Assembly: GCF_963676685.1 (NCBI RefSeq) | Contig: NC_092345.1 | Location: 30,031,585 to 30,095,584 of the forward strand | Length of the DNA stretch: 64,000 bases | Direction: 5' to 3' | DNA from: Mytilus edulis | Lineage: Eukaryota > Mollusca > Bivalvia > Mytilida > Mytilidae | Shown: in pieces, positions 58,092 through 64,000 of the stretch | How the letters are laid out: every line of letters starts with the position of its first letter | How positions within the stretch are numbered: the first letter of the stretch is position 1 | The notes under the pieces: generated by a model | Database searches by the model: none | Told to the model about the DNA's origin: nothing | The model's input: the letters and a program-made list of their open reading frames with translations, nothing else | Program-made: the position numbers and the translations under genes

Positions 58092-58961
58092 ATGGGGCGA
58101 AACCAATTTGCAGTTCTTGGTCTCATGCCTGGGGCATCAGGGGATGAGATCAAGAAGGCTTTTAGGTCCCTGGCACTGCAATACCACCCAGATAAGAATA
58201 AGCATGCAGGAGCTGAAGAAAAGTTTAAAATCATGTGTGCAGCATACGACTTTCTCAAAGACGAGACCAATCGTTTATCGCACGCGAGAGAATTGCGAGA
58301 AAATTTTGATTGCAAGCGAAAACATAGAAAAGGACACAGTGAAAAGCATTATACTTATTCAAGTCAACAAGAAACTGATCCATTCGGACATTCACAGACG
58401 TTTGAAGACAGGTTTAGACCAAAATTTGATAGAAAGGGATATGAAAGAACAAGCACGGACTCAAACAGTAGATCAAGACATGATAGAAGCAAACAGGAAA
58501 ATAACGGGGATCAAAAGTCGGAGAATAAAAGACGAGATTCTCAAAGGAAGAATAGAACGGAAAACGAAGAGTTTTACCAGAGAGATCACAAAAGGTTTAT
58601 TCCAGGATTCATTTTCGAAGACTTCTTTTCCATTTTTAGTGAACCATTCAGGTCTTTCGAGCAGGATTTCGGCCCATTCCGTCAAAGGAGAAGCCCATTT
58701 AATGTGTTTCATAATTCGCACTTTGAGGAGCCATTATTCGACAGACATTTTGAAGAACATTTTCATGTATTTCAAGAATTTGAAAAGGAACCTATGGCAC
58801 ACTCATTCGGACCTTCAAATATTGAGGATATGATGAATGACTTCGAACCTTTTGCCGACGTCGGAAGGGATAGAGCTCATAGTCGGCGAAGGTATAAACC
58901 TGCAAGACGAAATTATACTTCATTCCATTATCGAGGAGACCCATTCAGAGAAACACTTTAA
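58092..58961 (+). CDS. J-domain (DnaJ/Hsp40-type) protein, 289 aa, single coding exon
   Basis: J domains bind Hsp70 and stimulate its ATPase. The J domain fills residues about 4-62: [19 protein letters not shown] (helices I-II), the invariant HPD at 32-34 inside YHPDKN, then [15 protein letters not shown] (helix III). There is no Gly/Phe-rich linker of the usual kind, no zinc-finger CxxCxGxG repeats and no DnaJ C-terminal domain, so it is a J-domain-only (class C) protein. Residues 70-165 are highly charged and Ser/Gln/Lys/Arg-rich, probably disordered. Residues 165-270 are rich in Phe, Glu and His ([21 protein letters not shown]), and the end is basic. A splice acceptor (TTACTTATAG) sits 12 bases before the ATG, so a 5'-UTR exon lies upstream. 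Client unknown. Confidence 0.88.
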   Translation: MGRNQFAVLGLMPGASGDEIKKAFRSLALQYHPDKNKHAGAEEKFKIMCAAYDFLKDETNRLSHARELRENFDCKRKHRKGHSEKHYTYSSQQETDPFGHSQTFEDRFRPKFDRKGYERTSTDSNSRSRHDRSKQENNGDQKSENKRRDSQRKNRTENEEFYQRDHKRFIPGFIFEDFFSIFSEPFRSFEQDFGPFRQRRSPFNVFHNSHFEEPLFDRHFEEHFHVFQEFEKEPMAHSFGPSNIEDMMNDFEPFADVGRDRAHSRRRYKPARRNYTSFHYRGDPFRETL

Positions 58962-59594
58962 GACGAAGCCTTAAATAATCATTGGTTAACATGAAATGGA
59001 TAATTGAAACGACGCTGGAAACAAATGAAAGAATGTTTGATCATGTTTGCCAAAATTGCCAAACATGCCAAAATTGTCAAACATCTGTGAAAATATATTG
59101 CACTGTAAATTTTTGTAATTCACGATCAACTTTAACTTGGTATTAAATGTTTATTTAAATTGGATTATTCAATTTAAGCTAAGTTTTATTCCAAATTGAT
59201 TAGACTCAATTATTCACACACTCTGAAGATTCATTTCTGAAAACAACCTTGTAATTAATCTACGATGTATTAATCTATACAAAAAAGTACAATACAGGAT
59301 TATAAATATAAGAAAGGTCGTGAGGAATCTTCTATGTCAGGTCAGTTTCATTACCTACAAACTCAACCTGCAATATCAAAACTCATAAAAATAAACAGAT
59401 TAACTAAATTTACCCCTATAATAACGACAGATCGATTAAATGTTGTTGCTTTCAAAATGAATGACAATTAAGCTTATTCAATACAAGAACCCATCTAACA
59501 GTATATCAATTTAGTAGGTTGTGTAAAATACGTTCGGGATGAATGTTGGGGAATGTTGACCTGAAAATGAAAAGACAATAAAATATCGTTGATT

Positions 59595-59630
59595 GCTAAA
59601 TGCAAGCTTAATGCAAGCTTAATGCAAGCT
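59595..59630 (+). repeat. 12-bp tandem repeat, 3 copies
   Basis: AATGCAAGCTTA repeated with the last unit incomplete, directly left of the MITE. Confidence 0.8.
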
Positions 59631-59631
59631 A

Positions 59632-59853
59632 CCGTATAGCGGGTTATTTTTGCGGGGTGTAAATTTTCGCTTATTTTCGCAGATAGAACAAAATCGCCAA
59701 AATAAATTCCGTCAATTTATATAAAAATGTACATGCAAAGGATTTGATAAATATTTTGAATCCGCCAAAATAATAACCGCCAAAATATTCAGAATACTTT
59801 TTTTCTATGAAAATCGCGAAATTTTACACCCGCGAAAATAACCCGCTATACGG
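59632..59853 (+). mobile_element. 222-bp MITE, TA-flanked, ~40-bp TIRs
   Basis: It begins CCGTATAGCGGGTTATTTTT and ends in its mirror AAAATAACCCGCTATACGG. TA lies at 59630-59631 and 59854-59855. Inner CGCCAAAAT blocks are repeated. It is non-coding and probably mobilised by a Tc1/mariner-type transposase. Confidence 0.9.
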
Positions 59854-59989
59854 TATTAGCATGTCGAAATGTCCTATTGTAATGTTTATTAGTGTATTTC
59901 TCTGTCTTAAATTTCTTGAATTTATTTGTAATGTAGTAATGTCATGTACTGTAGTCATTTTAGTATTATATTTGACATTGCCACAAAAG

Positions 59990-60290
59990 CGCGAGGTTTG
60001 GCTAGCCGCAAACCAGATTCAACCCACCATTTTTCTTAAATGTCCTGTACCAAGTCAGGAAAATGACAGTTGTTATCCTATAGTTTCTGTCTGTGTTTCA
60101 TTGTCGTTTTGGTTTTTGTTGCACTTCAGTGTTTCTGGTGTTTCGTTGTTTTCCTCGTATAACTGATGTTTTTACCTCAGTTTTAGTTTGTAACCCGGAT
60201 TTGTTTTCTCTCAATCGATTTATGATTTTCGAAAAGCGGTATACTACTGTTGCCTTTATTAATGCATTGCAAAATCAAGACGAGAGAAAA
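59990..60290 (+). repeat. Interspersed repeat with CCTGTACCAAGTCAGGAAAA core
   Basis: GAGGTTTGGCTAGCCGCAAA, ATTCAACCCACCATTTTTCT and GTTTCATTGTCGTTTTGG blocks. Diverged relative of 33340-33640 and 63590-63780. Confidence 0.7.
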
Positions 60291-60299
60291 CAACAGTAA

Positions 60300-60960
60300 A
60301 TTGAAAAGGAGGTACCGGAAAGGTTTGGCGTGAGAGTGAAATCGGAAGAAATATATTCAGGCTACAATAACCTACGAGCCTTCCGAAAAGTTATTGCAAT
60401 TATTTTATAATTTACGAAACATTAGGAGTTCAATATACATGAGCCATCAGAGTTACTGTCCCAAAAACGAAAGAATAATACTCATCATTTATATATCCTC
60501 AACGGATTGTAGGTAGTCCTAGTTACTATTTTTTTTAATTTAGTACCACAGTTACCCTTGTGGTCAAATTCTTTTTCGAATCCAAAAAAAAAATAATACC
60601 ACTGTATTAATGCTTGTCTTATTTTCTTAATTGATAAGTCCTCATAACAACTACTCAAATCCCACATTTTGGGCATATGTAGGATATATAACTGTAAATA
60701 CATTGATGTTTGTTAAAAGTTTGTTAAAACCTTTAACCACCTTAAACATTTGAATACGTTTGTTAATATATAAACTTGGGGGAAAACTGCTGCTGATGAC
60801 ATACATACAACATGAAAGTATAAACGCACACACAAAAAGGAGGTACCATATAGATCGTTGAATCCAGAATAGTACAAAAATGATTGTAAGAATTAATGAG
60901 TGTTATACAAAAATGTTTGGCTCATATGAACTATATGCATAATATATGATATTGCAAATT
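60300..60960. other. Gene-free stretch
   Basis: AT-rich sequence without recognisable genes or repeats. Confidence 0.5.
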
Positions 60961-61717
60961 GAAATGGGGAAAATGTCAAACCCGACCAAAGAGCAGACAG
61001 CAGCCGAAGGCCAAAAATGGGTCTTCAATGCAGCGAGAAACTGGCGTGCTTCAGCTGGCTCCTAAACAAAAATGTATACTAGTTCAGTTATAATGGACGT
61101 CAAACTTAACTCCGAAATATACACAAGAATTAAAATTAAAAATCATTCAAGACTAACAAAGGCCAGAGGCTCCTGTTTGGGACAGACGCAAAAATGTGGC
61201 GGGGTTAAACAATTTTTTTTTTAGATATCAACCCTCCCCCTATACCTCTAGCCAATGTAGAATAAACAAACACACAACAATACGCTCAGTAAACTCAGTT
61301 CAAAAGAAGTCCGAGTTCGATGTCAGAATATGTAACAATTGAAAATAAACAAAATGACAATGGTGCATAAATTACCACAGGACTACTAGCAGCTACTAAC
61401 ATGCCAGCTCCAAACCGGAATTAAACTGATTGAAAGATTATGTATTCAACATATGAATATCAAGTAGCTCAATCCTTGTTTAGTATTATACCATCATAAA
61501 CTATATGAGAAGAACATAATCTGTATCATGCCAACAACTGGTTTAGAATGAATGTGTTTATTTCCGATGCAAAGACCCTATAAGTATATCAATATTAAGG
61601 CCAACATATGCAATCTTTAATGACCTGACAACAGTATCGTAACTATATCCCTTCTTAATAAGTCTGTTTTAAGGTTTTGTTAGCTTTTGACGTGAATGCC
61701 GATATTTTTGTGCTTTG
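60960..61717 (-). pseudogene. Reverse-transcriptase element B: 3' end (C-terminal codons and 3' tail)
   Basis: The minus-strand frame from 61717 gives YKAQKYRHSRQKLTKP, then NRLIKKGYSYDTVVRSLKIA, ending near 61560. The rest to 60960 is the 3' tail shared with 7130-7925 and 23449-24049. The upstream part of the same protein lies at 62610-62840, separated by an inserted fragment of element A. Confidence 0.65.
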
Positions 61718-62606
61718 TAAAGGAGGGACGAAAGATACCAAAGGGACAGTCAAACTCTGAAATCTAAAATAAACTGACAACGCCATGGCTAAAAATGAAA
61801 AAGACAAACAGACAAACTATAGTACACATGACACAACATAGAAAACTAAAGAATAAACAACACGAACCCCACCAAAAACTAGGGGTGATCCCAGGTGCTT
61901 CGGAAGGGTAAGCAGATCCTGCTCCACATGTGGCACCCGTCGTGTTGCTTATGTGATAACAAATCCGGTAAATAGTCTAATTCGGTAGGTCACATTCATG
62001 AAAGGGAAGGGGATTGTAGTTACGACGTAAGGAACATATCCGATATCATTTGTGAAACGGTTATTCCGTAACTGTCAACCAACTCGTGATGGCGTCCGTA
62101 AAATTTACGAAGGGATGATTTCAACTTCACCATTTGGAACTCTTGGTTTAATAGCTTCCTTGTGAGCAGCAACCCTCTATCAAGACAATCACGATAGGAA
62201 ATGCAAGCACGGGAATATCGTATCAATTGGGAGATATATACCCCGTATGCAGGTGCTGCTGGAATGTTGCTACTTAGAAATGGAAAGTTCACAATTGGAA
62301 AGCTGAAATCATCTCTTTTGTCGTAAAGTTTTGTTTTCAACCGACCCTCATTGACAATTTCTAGATATACGTCAAGATATGAGGCTGACGTAACTGTATC
62401 TGTAGTATCCTTTATCTCTAGTTCGATGGGATAGATGCGTTCCACATAGTCATCAAATTTTGAATTATTTAGCGAAAGAAAATCATCTATATAGCGGAAA
62501 GTAGAGTTAAAGGATATTACTAGCTTCTTGTCTTTCTTCCTAAGAAGTTCCTGCATGAGGTCAGCATCATAATAATAAAGACACAAGTCGGCAAGTAGAG
62601 GGGCAC
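61718..62606 (-). pseudogene. Reverse-transcriptase element A: C-terminal RT and 3' tail, nested in element B
   Basis: The minus frame 62586-62020 (188 codons from the first Met; open upstream) contains the catalytic box FRYIDDF, then PIELEIKDTTDT, YLDVYLEI, LYDKRDDFSFPIVNFPFL, AYGVYISQLIRYSRA and SSLRKFYGRHHELVD, ending SDMFLTS. A 300-base tail to about 61718 follows (CTCCACATGTGGCACCCGTC, AACAACACGAACCCCACCAA). The thumb-like end and the absence of LTRs suggest a Penelope-like or related retroelement; I could not confirm this. It is 5'-truncated: most fingers/palm sequence and any endonuclease are absent. Shorter copies lie at 12305, 27690, 47060 and 52625. Confidence 0.75.
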
Positions 62607-62840
62607 AGTTAAAAATATTACCAGAAAAAATTGGATGTGAAATACCTGAAGGTATAAGATGTCTGCATGTTGAATTATATTTACGAATGATGTTTTTGTA
62701 TTGATGATAAAATTTAGTAAATAATTTGTGTTTATGTCCTGGTGTGATAATTTTTCAGTAATACACAACTTCTCTCGCTAAAACTTGTACGTTGTTACAT
62801 ACACGAGCAATTCTTACAAGTTGAGATATATGTATTTCAT
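62607..62840 (-). pseudogene. Reverse-transcriptase element B: part upstream of the nested insertion
   Basis: The minus frame reads KIITPGHKHKLFTKFYHQYK, then RKYNSTCRHLIPSGISHPIF, up to about 62607. In element B this should run on directly into YKAQKY at 61717. Here it runs into element A sequence, which by chance keeps the frame open. Confidence 0.65.
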
Positions 62841-63589
62841 GTATGTATTTCAAAGTCTGAGTTTGAGTAGGTTAACAACTATGTTATATAATGGAGTTTC
62901 TCGTCTCCAGTTCCTATAGTTTGAAAATTATGCAACTTGAAGAGCAACTCAAACGTTTCAGAAAACGATTTAGTAGCATATCGGATAAGGTCGTACATAC
63001 TAAGTTTTAATATGTGACTTAGTAATATTTATACTGAACGCCAAGGGGAGGTCATAAAAGGTAAATTTATAAACAAATATGCAACTTTTCTGTTAAAACA
63101 GTACAATTTTATTTTATACAAAAAACTTTAATTTTAACCTTTTAGTTATTATTCTGATGGGTTTGACGTAGGTATCATCAAGGTTATAATTGCCAAGATT
63201 TACTTCACTTATCAGATAATAATGAAGGAGACATTTGATAAACAGATTGTTCCACTTTGTGATGTAAGTACGTTTATAGTGCTCACAGTAATTTTCCCAA
63301 CAGTTGCTCATCCTAGTAGATATGGTTTGGAAATAGAATAACATAAAATATTAATTCTAACTCGATTTTTTTTTACTCGCATATAGATATAATTAGATAA
63401 AGTAGAATTGCCAATGATACAAATATCCAACTTGGGCAAAGGAGAAAAGGGATTTGGAAATATTTGTTTTCTTGTCTTTCGTTTTTGCCTTTAGGTACCT
63501 CTATATTTGACTGTTTGTTTTGTTAACACATCCATGACACATCATTGTCAATATAATGGAATTTGTATGCGACTGTCATACAAGTGAGT
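62841..63589. other. Gene-free stretch
   Basis: AT-rich; a minus open frame at 63344-63114 has no recognisable domain. It may hold more of element B, too diverged to call. Confidence 0.4.
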
Positions 63590-63780
63590 GGTTTGGCTAA
63601 CTTTAAACCCAGGTCTAATCCACCATTTTCCAAATATGAAAATGCCTGTACCAAGTCAGGAATATGACAGTTGTTATCCATTCGTTTGAAGTGTTTGAGC
63701 TTTCGGTTTTGCCATTTAATTACGGACTTTCAGTTTTGAAACTTACTCGGAGTTCGGTATTTTTGAGATTTTTTATAATA
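63590..63780 (+). repeat. Interspersed repeat with GCCTGTACCAAGTCAGGAA core
   Basis: GTCTAATCCACCATTTTCCA and ATGCCTGTACCAAGTCAGGA, then GTTTTGCCATTTAATTACGG and ACTCGGAGTTCGGTATTTTT. Same family as 33340-33640. Confidence 0.8.
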
Positions 63781-64000
63781 ATCTTATATAAAGGGCAAAA
63801 CCAATAGTAAGTTGTAAAAATATTCGAATTGTCCTTTACATACAAGTGATACAAGTGATACGTGCATAGTCATTTATTACATTGAGTAAGTAAAACATAA
63901 GGTATTTGACCATGTGGAATGATTAACAACTGCCACTCTGGGTTGTGATTGGTAGTGTTATCCTTGGAATGTCTTTATTATTCCAGTTGCCCTGCAAAAC

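Overview
The window looks like nuclear DNA of a marine bivalve, most likely a Mytilus-type mussel. It is AT-rich and non-coding over most of its length, its genes have GT-AG introns, and it is full of nested transposable elements. Several interspersed repeats match my memory of repeats common in mussel sequences; I could not run a search. Only two complete multi-exon genes, one single-coding-exon gene and one partial gene look like working host genes.

Host genes. Three vertebrate-type flavin-containing monooxygenase (FMO) loci are present. A lone first coding exon lies at 581-686 (minus); the rest of that gene would be off the left edge. A complete six-coding-exon gene runs from 16976 to 11020 (minus, 534 aa). 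A second complete six-coding-exon gene runs from 46148 to 54309 (plus, 535 aa). The two complete genes are head to head and share intron phases and nearly all exon lengths, so they are paralogues. At 58092-58961 (plus) is a 289-aa J-domain protein.

Mobile DNA. Between the two head-to-head FMO genes sits the main structure of the window: a 23.3-kb element (21507-44799) bounded by a direct repeat ATTTTTG. It has terminal inverted repeats starting CACTAGTG. Inside them are two inverted arrays, each about 5 kb, of a dimeric ~346-bp satellite. Its interior holds an inner palindrome built from two inverted copies of a decayed CXC-type gene, two decayed BEL/Pao retrotransposon copies, and 3' ends of a Penelope-like or related reverse-transcriptase element. 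I see no transposase in it. A smaller element at 5089-8948 has the same plan: short terminal inverted repeats, a possible 7-bp duplication AATCCTC, and inverted subterminal arrays of the palindrome TTGTGCGCACAA. Other elements include a deleted Tc1-type transposon (49171-50459), several TA-flanked MITEs, foldback repeats, tRNA-derived SINEs and nested reverse-transcriptase fragments at 60960-62840.

Layout. 1-2640: repeat, FMO exon, foldback. 2641-5080: SINE-bearing 440-bp tandem repeat. 5081-8955: palindrome-array transposon. 8956-11019: no gene seen. 11020-16976: FMO gene (minus). 16977-21499: intergenic, with a hairpin element and a 21-bp minisatellite. 21500-44806: giant inverted element. 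46148-54309: FMO gene (plus). 54699-58079: MITE and gene-free DNA. 58092-58961: J-protein. 58962-64000: MITE and nested retroelements.

No operon logic applies. The genes need not act together, but the FMO cluster is a local gene family expansion, and the giant element occupies the interval upstream of two of its members.
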